Shown here: piece by piece, positions 33,157-41,575 of the stretch
Numbering within the stretch: position 1 is the first letter of the stretch
Layout: every line of letters starts with the position of its first letter
Source of the DNA: Dactylosporangium sp040605635
Lineage (GTDB): Bacteria; Actinomycetota; Actinomycetes; Mycobacteriales; Micromonosporaceae
Direction of reading: 5' to 3'
DNA: 64,000 bases
Assembly: GCF_040605635.1 (NCBI RefSeq)
Contig: NZ_JBEXDG010000016.1
Coordinates: forward strand, 114,863-178,862
Notes under the pieces: model-generated
What the model was told of the DNA's origin: nothing
Database searches by the model: none
Seen by the model: the letters and a program-made list of their open reading frames with translations, nothing else
Made by a program: the position numbers and the translations under genes

Positions 33157-33220
33157 CCGGCCTCATGATCTGTGAGGACTGTTTGTCGCCCTGACGATCA
33201 AAAGATCACGGAACGGCGAG

Positions 33221-34075
33221 TCAGATGCGGGACAGGACGACCGACGGGGTGAGGTCGGCGATGGTGATCGCGCCTTCGGCGACCTCGTCCCAGGTCAGCG
33301 GCGCGGACACCGTGGGCATCGCGCCGGCCCGCAGCGAGTACGGCGCCACCGTCGTCTTGAACGCGTTGTTCTGACTCCAGTCGATGAAGACCTTGCCCGG
33401 CCGCAGCTGGCGGGCCATCCGCGACACGATCAGCTCCGGTCGCCGACGGGAGAGCCCGTCGGCGACGTCCTTCACGTACGCGCTGATCTCGTCGGCCGTC
33501 TCGTCGCCGGACAGCTCCGCGGTCAGCTGCATCCCCTTGCGACCGGAGGTCTTCGCGACCGTCTCCAGCCCGTCGTCCGCGAGCCGGTCCCGGACCAGGA
33601 GCGCCACCTCGAAACACGCCGGAAGCGCGGCCGGCGGGCCGGGATCGAGGTCGATCACCAGCAGGTCGGGGTTGAGCGGCTCGCCGGAGGGGGAGATCCG
33701 CCACTGCGGCGTGTGCAGCTCCAGCGCCGCGAGGTTCGCCAGCCACACCAGCGTCGCGAGCTCCTCGACCACGATGAAGTCGAGCGTCTCCCGGCCGCGG
33801 CTGGAGCCCGGCACCGGCAGCGTGACCGTGCGGACCCAGTCGGGCGTCCCGGCGGGCGCGTTCTTCTCGAAGAAGCTGTTGCCCTCGACGCCGTTCGGGT
33901 AGCGGATCCGGGTGAGCGGCCGGCCCCGCAGATGCGGCAGGAGCACCGGCGAGATCCGGGTGTAGTAGTCGATGATCTCGCCCTTGGTGAAGCCGACCTG
34001 CGGATACAGCACCTTGTCGAGGTTGGTCAGGTCGAGGTGCCGGCCCTCGACCTCGACGCGGATCTTGTCAGCCAT
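33221..34075 (-). CDS. LigD-type NHEJ primase-polymerase
   Basis: 284 residues, a stand-alone LigD polymerase domain: LTNLDKVLYPQVGFTKGEIIDYY, the catalytic LLVIDLDPG (two Asp), TSGRKGMQL (SGxKG), and the third Asp in VFIDWSQN. It adds nucleotides at broken ends during Ku-dependent end joining. It overlaps the ligase gene by 8 bases. In many bacteria these domains are fused; here they are separate genes with no nuclease domain nearby. Confidence 0.93.
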   Translation of the reverse strand: MADKIRVEVEGRHLDLTNLDKVLYPQVGFTKGEIIDYYTRISPVLLPHLRGRPLTRIRYPNGVEGNSFFEKNAPAGTPDWVRTVTLPVPGSSRGRETLDFIVVEELATLVWLANLAALELHTPQWRISPSGEPLNPDLLVIDLDPGPPAALPACFEVALLVRDRLADDGLETVAKTSGRKGMQLTAELSGDETADEISAYVKDVADGLSRRRPELIVSRMARQLRPGKVFIDWSQNNAFKTTVAPYSLRAGAMPTVSAPLTWDEVAEGAITIADLTPSVVLSRI

Positions 34076-35009
34076 CGTGGACGTCCGATGCGGTCAGGTC
34101 GGGGCGCATGCGCAGGAACCGCGGGAAGCGCAGCCGCCCGTCGCGCGTGCGGTGGCTGAACTTCACCTCGATGACCAGCGTCGGCTCGACCCAGATCGCG
34201 CCGCGGGCGTCCTCGCGGGGCACGGTGCCGGCGAAGGGCGACCGCGGGGTCGGCAGGTCGCGCAGCGCGTCCAGCAGCGCCTTCTCGGACGCGTTGGAGA
34301 TCCCGCCGCCGACCCGGCCGCGAAACGCCAGCCCGCCACCCGGGACGCCGGCGGGGACGCCGACCAGCAGCGCGCCGAGGGCGCGTTTGCCGGGCCGCCA
34401 GCCGCCGACGACGAACTCGCAGCTCTCCTCGAGCTTGACCTTCACCCAGTCGGGCGAGCGCAGACCGGGCAGGTAGTGCGAGCCGGCCCGCTTCGCGACG
34501 ACCCCTTCGAGCGCGTTGTCGCGGCTGGCGGCGACGGTCGCCGGCCCGTCGTCGAAGCACGGCGGGATGACGGCCCGAGGCCCCAGGGACAGCGCTTCGA
34601 GGATGTCTCTGCGGCTGGTGTACGACGAGGCGACCACGTCCCGGCCCGCGGCGCGCAGCACGTCGAACGCCAGATACGAGACCGGCAGGGTGAGCGCCAG
34701 GCGGGCGGCGAGTCTCGGCTCACGCACGTGCATCCGCTCGGCGAGCAGCTGAAACGAGGGTCGCCCGGCCTCGTCCAGGGTGACGACCTCGCCGTCGAGG
34801 ACGGTGTCGTCGAGGCCCTCGCCGATCGCGGCGAGCTCGGGATAGGCGGCGGTCACCTCGACGCCGCTGCGCGCGTAGAAGCGGGTCGCGCCGGCGCTGA
34901 TGACGGCGATCGCCCGGATGCCGTCCCACTTGAACTCATACGACCAGCCCGGCCCGGACGGTAGCGGGCCGGTCGAGGCGAGCATCGGTGCCGGCGGGCC
35001 GGTCCCCAT
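34068..35009 (-). CDS. ATP-dependent DNA ligase (LigD/LigC type)
   Basis: 313 residues. The adenylated Lys is in YEFKWDGIRA (motif I). Motif III/IIIa lies near LAFDVLRAAG, motif IV is LEGVVAKR, and motif V is WVKVKLE. The OB-fold C-terminus is present (FVVGGWRPGKR). It seals NHEJ breaks with the neighbouring polymerase and Ku. TATCGT (35016-35021) lies six bases before the ATG at 35009, so that start is preferred to the GTG one codon upstream. It is divergent from ku. Confidence 0.93.
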   Translation of the reverse strand: MGTGPPAPMLASTGPLPSGPGWSYEFKWDGIRAIAVISAGATRFYARSGVEVTAAYPELAAIGEGLDDTVLDGEVVTLDEAGRPSFQLLAERMHVREPRLAARLALTLPVSYLAFDVLRAAGRDVVASSYTSRRDILEALSLGPRAVIPPCFDDGPATVAASRDNALEGVVAKRAGSHYLPGLRSPDWVKVKLEESCEFVVGGWRPGKRALGALLVGVPAGVPGGGLAFRGRVGGGISNASEKALLDALRDLPTPRSPFAGTVPREDARGAIWVEPTLVIEVKFSHRTRDGRLRFPRFLRMRPDLTASDVHDG

Positions 35010-35105
35010 CACCCCACGATAGTTCGCCGCGGAGTTCCTCGCGTGCGGGTCGATTCGATGCGAAGCTGGTACTTAGAGGTCAACACGCTGTGGAAGGGGA
35101 TCCCC

Positions 35106-36095
35106 ATGCGCGCGATCTGGAAAGGCGCGGTCTCCTTCGGGCTCGTGTCGATCGCCGTCCGCCTGTATTCGGCGACGGAGGAGAAGGACATCCGCTTCAA
35201 CCAGGTCCACCGCGACGATGGCGGACGGATCAAATACAAGCGGGTCTGCTCCATCGACGGCGAAGAGGTCGCTTATGACGACATCGCCAAGGGGTACGAC
35301 CTGGGCGGCGGCGAAATGGTGATCCTCACCGACGACGACTTCGCCGACCTGCCGCTGACGACCAGCCGGGCGATCGAGGTCCTGGAGTTCGTGCCCGCCG
35401 AGCAGGTCGACCCGATCCTCTACAACAAGGCGTACTACCTGGAGCCGGACAAGACGGCCGCGAAGCCCTACGCGCTGCTGCGCGACGCGCTCACCAACAC
35501 GGAGCGGGTCGCGATCGTGAAGGTGGCGCTGCGGCAGCGCGAGCAGCTCGCGACGCTGCGGGTCCGCGAAGAGGTGCTGGTCCTCAACACGATGCTGTGG
35601 CCCGACGAGATCCGGGCGGCGAAGTTCGACATCCTCGACGAGGACGTGTCTGCGCGCCCGGCGGAGCTGGCGATGGCCGGCTCGCTGATCGAGTCGATGG
35701 CGGCCGACTTCGACCCCTCGACCTACACCGACAACTACCGCGAGGCGTTGCAGGAGGTCATCGACGCGAAGGCGGCCGGCCGGGAGGTCGTGCAGCCGGA
35801 GGAGGCCGAGGAGGCGCCGGCCGCGGCGGTCGACCTGATGGCGGCGCTGCGCGCGTCGGTCGAGCGGGCGAAGGCCGCCCGCGGCGAGTCCGCGCCGGCC
35901 GCCGCTTCCGCCGCGAAGAAGACGGCGGCGAAGAAGACCGCCGCGGCCGGGGACAGCGACGACGAGGTCGCCGAGGCGACGCCGATCAAGCGCACCGTCG
36001 CCAAGAAGGCCACGCCCGCGAAGAAGGCGACCGCGCCGAACAAGGCGACGCCCGCGAAGAAGGCCACTCCGGCGAAGGCGAGGAAGTCCGCCTAG
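35106..36095 (+). CDS. ku: NHEJ end-binding protein Ku
   Basis: 329 residues. The Ku core (residues 1-255) starts RAIWKGAVSFGLVSIAVRLY and includes RVCSIDGEEVAYDDI and QREQLATLRVRE. It forms a homodimer ring on DNA ends and recruits the ligase. The C-terminal 70 residues are a Lys/Ala/Pro tail (KKATPAKKAT repeats), as in long actinobacterial Ku proteins, thought to bind DNA. GGGG precedes the ATG. It overlaps the convergent hypothetical gene by four bases. Confidence 0.95.
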   Translation: MRAIWKGAVSFGLVSIAVRLYSATEEKDIRFNQVHRDDGGRIKYKRVCSIDGEEVAYDDIAKGYDLGGGEMVILTDDDFADLPLTTSRAIEVLEFVPAEQVDPILYNKAYYLEPDKTAAKPYALLRDALTNTERVAIVKVALRQREQLATLRVREEVLVLNTMLWPDEIRAAKFDILDEDVSARPAELAMAGSLIESMAADFDPSTYTDNYREALQEVIDAKAAGREVVQPEEAEEAPAAAVDLMAALRASVERAKAARGESAPAAASAAKKTAAKKTAAAGDSDDEVAEATPIKRTVAKKATPAKKATAPNKATPAKKATPAKARKSA

Positions 36096-36559
36096 TCGGT
36101 GGTGCGGGTGAAATAGACCGTCGCGGACGCCTTGTCCAGGAGCAGGTCGGTGCCGTCCACCCGGAGCCAGGACGGGGCGGCCGGTGCGAATGGGCGGAGG
36201 TCGTCCGGCACCTCCGGAGCCGCCGCCGCGACGGTCGCCGGCAGTGCTCCGGCCCGCTCCGGGGTCAGCACGGCGAAACCGTCCATCGTGTAGTCCATCG
36301 GGCCGATCTCCGGGCAGGACCGCGCCCGGGCCTCGTGCTCCTGCCAGTGCACCTGCTGGATCGGGGCGAGCTGCGGCCACTGCTGCTCGATGCGGGTCTT
36401 CGTGGTGATGACCGCCGTCTTCGTCGGCGTGTCGACGTCCTCGCACCCGGCGAGTCCCGGCACCCAGTCACGCAGTGCCAGGACCACACCACAGGAAGCG
36501 ATGACGCAGGCGAGGACCACACCAGTGACGATGAGCGCGATCTTCGCCGTCCGGTTCAC
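36092..36559 (-). CDS. membrane-anchored hypothetical protein
   Basis: 155 residues. An N-terminal helix (about 6-27, ALIVTGVVLACVIASCGVVL) precedes an extracytoplasmic region with Cys residues (GCEDVD, SCPEIG). I recognise no catalytic motif. The start GTG at 36559 overlaps the acyl-CoA ligase stop (GTGA), so it is translationally coupled to that enzyme; its role there is unknown. Confidence 0.65.
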   Translation of the reverse strand: MNRTAKIALIVTGVVLACVIASCGVVLALRDWVPGLAGCEDVDTPTKTAVITTKTRIEQQWPQLAPIQQVHWQEHEARARSCPEIGPMDYTMDGFAVLTPERAGALPATVAAAAPEVPDDLRPFAPAAPSWLRVDGTDLLLDKASATVYFTRTTD

Positions 36560-38199
36560 CCGTTGATCTGTACCACCTCGAGGCCACCGCCCGCATAGTC
36601 GGCGCGGACGCGCTTCTTGTCGAACTTGCCGACGCTGGTCTTCGGCACGGCCTCGATGAACGACCACCGCTCGGGCAGCTGCCACCTGGCCACCTTGTCG
36701 CCGAGGAACTCGCGCAGCGTCCCGGCGTCGGCGCTGTGCCCCTCCTTGAGCACGATCGTGGCCAGGGGCCGCTCGCCCCACTTGTCGTCCGGTACACCCA
36801 CGACACACGCCTCAAGGACGGCCGGGTGTGCCATGAGCGCGTTCTCGAGGTCGACGCTGCTGATCCACTCGCCGCCGGACTTGATCACGTCCTTGGCGCG
36901 GTCGGTGAGGGTGAGGTACCCGTTGGGCGACAGCGTGCCGACGTCGCCGGTGCGCAGCCAGCCGTCCTCGAACTTGTCGGGGTCCGGCCCGTCCTCGCCG
37001 ATGTACTGCGCGGTGATCCACGGCCCGCGGACCTGCAGCTCCCCCACGGCCTTGCCGTCGCTCGGCATGACCTCTCCGGCGGGCCCGACGATGCGGCCCT
37101 CGACGCCCGCGGGGATGCGGCCCTGGGTGTACCGGTATGCCCACGCCTCCGGCCCGTCGACGCCGGAGGGCTCCCGGGCGACCGAGCCCAGCGGCGACAT
37201 CTCCGTCATGCCCCAGGCGTGGATGACCTCGATGCCGTGCCGCTCGGAGAACGCGTGCATCAGCGCCGGCGGGCAGGCCGAGCCGCCGATGACGACCTCC
37301 TTCAGCGAGGACGTGTCGGTCGGGTTGGCGTCCAGGTACGCGAGCAGATCGGTGAAGATCGTCGGCACGGCCCCGGCGAACGTCGGCCTCTCCACGGCGA
37401 TCATCTGCGCGAGCGGCGCCGCCTGCAGGAAGCGGTCCGGCATGATCAGCGACGCGCCGCTCATCAGCGCCGCGTACGGCAGGCCCCACGCCATCGCGTG
37501 GAACATCGGCACGATGCACAGGTCACGGACCTTGGGCCCGAGGCCGAAGCTCTCCGCCATGCAGACCTCCATCGAGTGGAGGTAGATGGAGCGGTGCGAG
37601 TAGGCGACGCCCTTCGGGTTGCCGGTGGTGCCGCTGGTGTAACACAGCGCCGCCGCGTCGTTCTCGTCGACGGCCGGCCAGTCGTACAGGTCGGACCTGC
37701 CTTCGAGGAGAGTGGCCCAGCGGTGCACCTCGACGCCGTCCTTGGCGAGCTTCGAGACGTCGCCGTCGCCGACGACGACGATGTGCCGGATCGTCGTCAG
37801 GTGCGGCAGGACGCCGGCCAGCAGCGGGATCAGCGTCGAGTCGACGATGACGACCCGGTCCTCGGCGTGGTTGGCGATGTAGATGAGCTGCTCGGGGAAG
37901 AGCCGCAGGTTGAGCGTGTGCAGCACGGCGCCCATGCTCGGCACCGCCAGGTAGGCGATGAGGTGCTCGGCGTTGTTCCACATCAGCGTGCCGACGCGCT
38001 CGTCGCCGGTGACGCCGAGGTCGTCGCGGAGGGCGTGGGCGAGGCGGGCGGCCTGGCGGCCGACCTCCGCATATGAGGTATGTCTCGCCCCGTCTTCGCC
38101 GCCGGTCCAGGTGACCACCTCGGAGTCGCCGTGGACGGTGGCCCCGTGCCGCAGAATTCGGGAGATCAGGAGGGGTGTCTGCATCATCGTGCTGCGCAT
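36556..38199 (-). CDS. fatty-acyl-CoA ligase (AMP-binding family)
   Basis: 547 residues. The P-loop-like motif is CYTSGTTGNPKGV, followed by GWLRTGDVG and the hinge DRAKDVIKSGGEWIS. The C-terminal catalytic Lys is in PKTSVGKFDKK. This is the ANL superfamily, closest in motif style to medium/long-chain acyl-CoA ligases (AlkK/FadD-like). It activates a fatty acid with ATP and CoA. TAGCGT (38207-38212) seven bases before the ATG at 38199 favours that start over 38208. Confidence 0.92.
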   Translation of the reverse strand: MRSTMMQTPLLISRILRHGATVHGDSEVVTWTGGEDGARHTSYAEVGRQAARLAHALRDDLGVTGDERVGTLMWNNAEHLIAYLAVPSMGAVLHTLNLRLFPEQLIYIANHAEDRVVIVDSTLIPLLAGVLPHLTTIRHIVVVGDGDVSKLAKDGVEVHRWATLLEGRSDLYDWPAVDENDAAALCYTSGTTGNPKGVAYSHRSIYLHSMEVCMAESFGLGPKVRDLCIVPMFHAMAWGLPYAALMSGASLIMPDRFLQAAPLAQMIAVERPTFAGAVPTIFTDLLAYLDANPTDTSSLKEVVIGGSACPPALMHAFSERHGIEVIHAWGMTEMSPLGSVAREPSGVDGPEAWAYRYTQGRIPAGVEGRIVGPAGEVMPSDGKAVGELQVRGPWITAQYIGEDGPDPDKFEDGWLRTGDVGTLSPNGYLTLTDRAKDVIKSGGEWISSVDLENALMAHPAVLEACVVGVPDDKWGERPLATIVLKEGHSADAGTLREFLGDKVARWQLPERWSFIEAVPKTSVGKFDKKRVRADYAGGGLEVVQING

Positions 38200-38231
38200 G
38201 CACTGCACGCTAATGTGCGCTGGCTCACAAC

Positions 38232-38269
38232 GGAACCCCGGAGCTACTGGTGAGTAGCTCCGGGGTTCC
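38232..38269 (-). terminator. hairpin terminator after the MFS gene
   Basis: A perfect 17-bp stem (38232-38248 with 38253-38269) with a 4-base GGTG loop, 10 bases past the MFS stop. It separates the MFS operon from the acyl-CoA ligase promoter. Confidence 0.85.
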
Positions 38270-38278
38270 TGTGCGTTG

Positions 38279-39844
38279 CTAGAACGCCGCGGCCTTGGCT
38301 TCCATCTCGGCGGCCGCGTCTTCTTCGCTGACCTTTTCGGGGGTGGTCGCCGCGCCCTGCAGGGGCTTGTCCGGCAGCGCGACGGTGATCACGGTGCCGA
38401 CGAAGGCGACGATCGCCGCGGCGAGGAACACCGGGTGCAGCGCGTTGACGAACACGTGCTCGACCGCGTCGAGAACCTGTGGCGGCAGCTTGCGGACCTC
38501 GGCGGGCGCGTTGATCGACACGCCCTTCATGCCGCTGTCGCTCATCTGCGCCGACAGCTTGCTGTTCATGACCGCACCGAGCGCGGCGACGCCGACCGAG
38601 CCGCCCAGCGAGCGGAAGAACGTCGCGGCACTGGTGCCGGCGCCCATGTCACGAAGGTCGAGCGCGTTCTGCACGGCGAGGATGAGCGGCTGCATCGCCA
38701 TGCCGAGCCCGACGCCGATCACGGTCATGTAGATGAACGCCTGCCACAGCGGCGTGTCGACCTGCAGCGTCGTGAACAGCAGCAGACCCGAGCCCATGAT
38801 CACGGTGCCGGCGACCGGGAACCACTTGTACCGGCCGAGCCTGCTGATGACCCGTCCGGCGACGATCGAGGTCACGATGACGCCCGCCATCATCGGCAGC
38901 ATCAGCAGGCCCGAGCGGGTCGGCGAGGCGCCCTTGACGATCTGCAGGTACAGCGGGACGTAGATGATCGAGCCGAACATCGCGAAGCCGAGGATGAACG
39001 TCGCGGTGTTGGCCAGGGAGAACGTCGCCCGCTTGAACAGGCGCAGCGGCAGGATCGGCTCCTCGGCGCGGCTTTCGGCGACGATGAACAGCCCGGTCAG
39101 CACCGCACCCGCGGCGAGCAGGCCGAGGATGGTCGCCGAGCCCCACGCGTATTCGTTGCCGCCCCACGACAGCGCGAGCAGCCAAGCGCTGACCGCCGCG
39201 ACCATGAGCGTCGCGCCCAGGTAGTCGATCCTGTGGTCCCGCCGGGTGTGCGGGACGAGCCGGAGGACCCGGCTGCAGACGTACAGGGCGAAGACACCCA
39301 GCGGCACGTTGATGTAGAAGATCCAGCGCCAGTCGGTCTCGGCGAAATACCCGCCGACGAGCGGCCCGGCGACCGACGAGATGCCGAACACGGCACCGAA
39401 GAGGCCCTGGTAGCGGGCCCGCTCCCGCGGCGCGACGACGTCGGACACGATCGTGAACGCGAGCGTCATGAGACCGCCGGCGCCGATGCCCTGCAGCGCG
39501 CGGGTCGCGATCAGCTGGGTCATGTCCTGCGACATGCCGGCCAGCAGCGAGCCGACCAGGAACGTCGAGATGGCGAACAGGAGGACCGGGCGGCGCCCGT
39601 ACAGGTCGCTGATCTTGCCGTACAGCGGGGTCGAGGCGGTCGAGGCGAGCAGGTACGCCGTGACGACCCACGAGTAATGATCGAGGCCGCCGAGCTCGCC
39701 GACGATGGTCGGCAGGGCGGTGCCCACGATGGTCTGGTCGAGCGCGGCCAGCAGCATCCCGGTCATCAGGCCGCCCATCAGCAGCATGATCTGCCGGTGG
39801 GCGAGTTGCGGCCGGGCGTGTTCCGGCGGCACGACGGTGGTCAT
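38279..39844 (-). CDS. MFS drug exporter, EmrB/QacA (DHA2) family
   Basis: 521 residues, 14 predicted helices. Motif A is GKISDLYGRRPVLL. The first helix carries LDQTIVGTALPTI, the DHA2 motif D1. Motif C lies near GISSVAGPLVGG. It exports hydrophobic toxic compounds by proton antiport; the substrate is unknown. The ATG at 39844 overlaps the MarR stop (ATGA), so the two are coupled and the MarR protein probably represses both. Confidence 0.93.
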   Translation of the reverse strand: MTTVVPPEHARPQLAHRQIMLLMGGLMTGMLLAALDQTIVGTALPTIVGELGGLDHYSWVVTAYLLASTASTPLYGKISDLYGRRPVLLFAISTFLVGSLLAGMSQDMTQLIATRALQGIGAGGLMTLAFTIVSDVVAPRERARYQGLFGAVFGISSVAGPLVGGYFAETDWRWIFYINVPLGVFALYVCSRVLRLVPHTRRDHRIDYLGATLMVAAVSAWLLALSWGGNEYAWGSATILGLLAAGAVLTGLFIVAESRAEEPILPLRLFKRATFSLANTATFILGFAMFGSIIYVPLYLQIVKGASPTRSGLLMLPMMAGVIVTSIVAGRVISRLGRYKWFPVAGTVIMGSGLLLFTTLQVDTPLWQAFIYMTVIGVGLGMAMQPLILAVQNALDLRDMGAGTSAATFFRSLGGSVGVAALGAVMNSKLSAQMSDSGMKGVSINAPAEVRKLPPQVLDAVEHVFVNALHPVFLAAAIVAFVGTVITVALPDKPLQGAATTPEKVSEEDAAAEMEAKAAAF

Positions 39845-40344
39845 CGGGCGTTCCTCTCGGTGCTTTCTGACTTTTCCGCTCCCGTTCCCGGCAGCTTTTC
39901 GGCAAGCGTCTGGTTGAGTTGCGTAAAGAGGGCGGCGAAGATCTGGCGCTCCTCGGGCGTCCACCCGGCCAGCAGGTCCTGCCATATGGCCAGCCAGCGG
40001 GCCCGGTTCTCCTCGAACACGTCCCGGCCGACCTCGGTGACCTCGATCAGGCTGGCCCTGCGGTCGGTGGGATCGGTCGCACGGCGCACCAGCCCCGCGG
40101 TCTCCAGGGCCCCGACCTGCCGGCTGACCGTGGACAGGTCCAGCGCGACGTCGGTGGCGAGCGCCGACATCCGGAACGGCCCGTCGACCGCGATCCGGCT
40201 CAGCAGCACATACGCGGGGCGCTCGAGCCCACGGCCCGCGTCACTCCACTTCAGTGTGGCGAACAACCGCTCCGACAGACGGATGAACCGCCCGACCTGC
40301 CGCCCGATGGCGGCGTGCTCGCTGGTGTCGTCCACGATCCACAT
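39841..40344 (-). CDS. MarR-family regulator of the adjacent exporter
   Basis: 167 residues. The winged helix spans about 45-120 (MSALATDVALDLSTVSRQVGALETAGLVRRATDPTD fits helices 3-4 and the DxRxxx wing). It likely represses its own operon with the MFS pump and is released by a ligand. The inverted repeat at 40364-40378, 20 bases before the start, is the probable operator. Confidence 0.9.
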   Translation of the reverse strand: MWIVDDTSEHAAIGRQVGRFIRLSERLFATLKWSDAGRGLERPAYVLLSRIAVDGPFRMSALATDVALDLSTVSRQVGALETAGLVRRATDPTDRRASLIEVTEVGRDVFEENRARWLAIWQDLLAGWTPEERQIFAALFTQLNQTLAEKLPGTGAEKSESTERNAR

Positions 40345-40363
40345 CCCTGCGCTGCCCGATACT

Positions 40364-40378
40364 TGCTTGCCACAAGCA
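40364..40378 (-). promoter_or_regulatory. probable MarR operator
   Basis: Inverted repeat TGCTTG-CCA-CAAGCA directly upstream of the MarR/MFS operon. Half-sites rich in TTG/CAA are typical of MarR boxes. Confidence 0.6.
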
Positions 40379-40430
40379 TCGGTTCACAGAGCGACGTTCA
40401 CCAACTCAATAACGGGTGATCCGCGTTACG

Positions 40431-40482
40431 GCGCTTTTTCCTTATTCGCGCCTTTGTCCTTGTTCGCGCCTTTTCCTTATTC
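40431..40482 (-). repeat. three tandem 17-18-base units at the gntR 3' end
   Basis: Units begin at 40431, 40448 and 40466, with the form GCGC(C)TTTTTCCTTATTC. The third covers the end of the GntR gene, whose stop is at 40477. On the coding strand this is a purine-rich AAGGA-like array. A frameshift would extend the regulator with Lys-rich repeats. Confidence 0.75.
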
Positions 40483-40878
40483 GCGGCTGAACTCGAAGCG
40501 GTCGGCGGGATACGCCTTGTCCCCGACCACCAGGACTGGCACCCCGTCGCCGAGGCCGTATTCCTTCTTCTCCTGCGGGGTGGGCATGCGGGCCCACACG
40601 ATCTCGCCCTCGTGCAGCCAGACCCGCTCACGCTGGACGGCCGCCCGGATGCGGCTGCGGTAACCCCGCTTGCTCTCCACGAGCCCCTCGCCGCGCAGAT
40701 ACTGCATGGCGTCCCGGATCGTGTCCCGGCCGACGTCATACTCCTCGGCCAGATACTTCTCCGAGGGCAACAGGCTCCCCGGAGCCATCTCACCGCTGAT
40801 GATCTTCTGCCGTATCGCATCCGCGACCTGCAGATAGAGCGCCAGGCCCGAGCTCCGGGAGATCATGACCGCGACCAT
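40477..40878 (-). CDS. GntR-family regulator (minimal, YtrA/KorSA-like)
   Basis: 133 residues. The N-terminal winged helix (5-75) has ALYLQVADAIRQKIISGEMAPGSLLPSE and TIRDAMQYLRGEGLVESKRG. The C-terminus is short (about 55 residues), too small for a full UTRA domain. Start taken as ATG 40878, with ATG 40866 as an alternative. It faces the small gene at 41071, whose promoter (40903-40931) begins 25 bases away, so it probably controls that gene and itself. Confidence 0.82.
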   Translation of the reverse strand: MVAVMISRSSGLALYLQVADAIRQKIISGEMAPGSLLPSEKYLAEEYDVGRDTIRDAMQYLRGEGLVESKRGYRSRIRAAVQRERVWLHEGEIVWARMPTPQEKKEYGLGDGVPVLVVGDKAYPADRFEFSRE

Positions 40879-40902
40879 ATGAATGTCTATCGGCAGCGCC
40901 TA

Positions 40903-40931
40903 TTGTGGCCTTATGGCTACTGACCTATAGT
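40903..40931 (+). promoter_or_regulatory. sigma70-type promoter facing away from gntR
   Basis: TTGTGG (40903-40908) and TATAGT (40926-40931) are 17 bases apart, an unusually good housekeeping match for this genome. It drives the small gene at 41071 through a ~130-base leader. Confidence 0.7.
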
Positions 40932-40984
40932 ATTGCCAGGCGCGGGACCGGGCTGGGCGGTTCGGTTTCGCGCCACCCAAATCA

Positions 40985-41034
40985 GGGGTGCGGCGCCGTC
41001 CCACGACGCTGCGAGCCGCGCGGCGCCGCACCCC
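40985..41034 (+). promoter_or_regulatory. leader hairpin before the 80-residue gene
   Basis: A perfect 14-bp stem (40985-40998 with 41021-41034) encloses 22 bases. It lies between the promoter and the ATG at 41071, 36 bases before the start. It could be an attenuator or mRNA stabiliser. Confidence 0.6.
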
Positions 41035-41070
41035 ACCCCCATCCGCCGCACAGACCGACGGGAGACAGCC

Positions 41071-41313
41071 ATGGACGACGACAACCTCTTCCCCATCGTC
41101 ACCCTCGACCTCCGCGCCATCCGCACCGTCCTCACCGAAGACGAAGGCGACCTGATCCTCCTGGTCGACGACGGCGACGTGCAGATCGAGTTCGGCTCCG
41201 GCCTCTGCGGCACCTGGGAGCAGGCCATCCTCGGCGCGGAACGCGTGGCCACCGCCGCCGCCGAGTACGCCACCGCCCTCCGCGACCTCCGCACCCCCGC
41301 CCTCGCCGCCTGA
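41071..41313 (+). CDS. small acidic hypothetical protein next to gntR
   Basis: 80 residues, soluble and acidic: LTEDEGDLILLVDDGDVQIEF, then a helix WEQAILGAERVATAAAEYATALRDL. I recognise no named domain. GGGAGA lies 5 bases before the ATG. Its own strong promoter, long hairpin leader and terminator make it a single-gene unit next to a divergent GntR protein, a pairing I believe is common in actinomycetes. Confidence 0.8.
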   Translation: MDDDNLFPIVTLDLRAIRTVLTEDEGDLILLVDDGDVQIEFGSGLCGTWEQAILGAERVATAAAEYATALRDLRTPALAA

Positions 41314-41322
41314 CCGCGAAAA

Positions 41323-41381
41323 CCCCATGATCCGGAAGACTTTTGCCGCCAGAGCAGCAAAAAGTCTTCCGGATCACGGGG
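41323..41381 (+). terminator. long hairpin terminator
   Basis: A perfect 16-bp stem (41329-41344 with 41360-41375), extended outward by CCCC/GGGG (41323-41326 with 41378-41381). The left arm ends TTTT. It lies 10 bases after the stop of the 80-residue gene. Confidence 0.85.
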
Positions 41382-41540
41382 AAGCGCGGCGGGGGCCACG
41401 GTGATGCCACGCGCATGCGTGTGAGCCTGCCGCGCAAGCAGGCAGTGCGCCGCGCAGCGGCGCATTGGGGGTCCGGGGTGAGAATCCCCCGGCGGGACCC
41501 GCGCGGAGCGTGGGGCAGCGAGCTATCGCCGAAGGCGACA

Positions 41541-41572
41541 GGCGGGTAACAGCGGGTAACAGCGGGTAACAG
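41541..41572. repeat. three tandem copies of a GCGGGTAACA unit
   Basis: 10-base unit repeated three times just past the stop of the LPXTG protein gene. Function unknown. The preceding 41382-41540 holds no supported gene. Confidence 0.8.
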
Positions 41573-41575
41573 CCT

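Noticed and set aside
35900..36095. Lys/Ala repeats of the Ku tail as a separate repeat element
   Set aside because: Lysine-rich tails are normal in actinobacterial Ku proteins.
38276..40663. 795-codon plus-strand frame opposite the MFS and MarR genes
   Set aside because: Biased composition and no domains; the opposite strand has clear MFS and MarR proteins.
41430..41490. tRNA-like stretch with GGGGTGAGAATCCCC
   Set aside because: Lacks the TTCRA T-loop and a cloverleaf; anticodon and D arms cannot be drawn.
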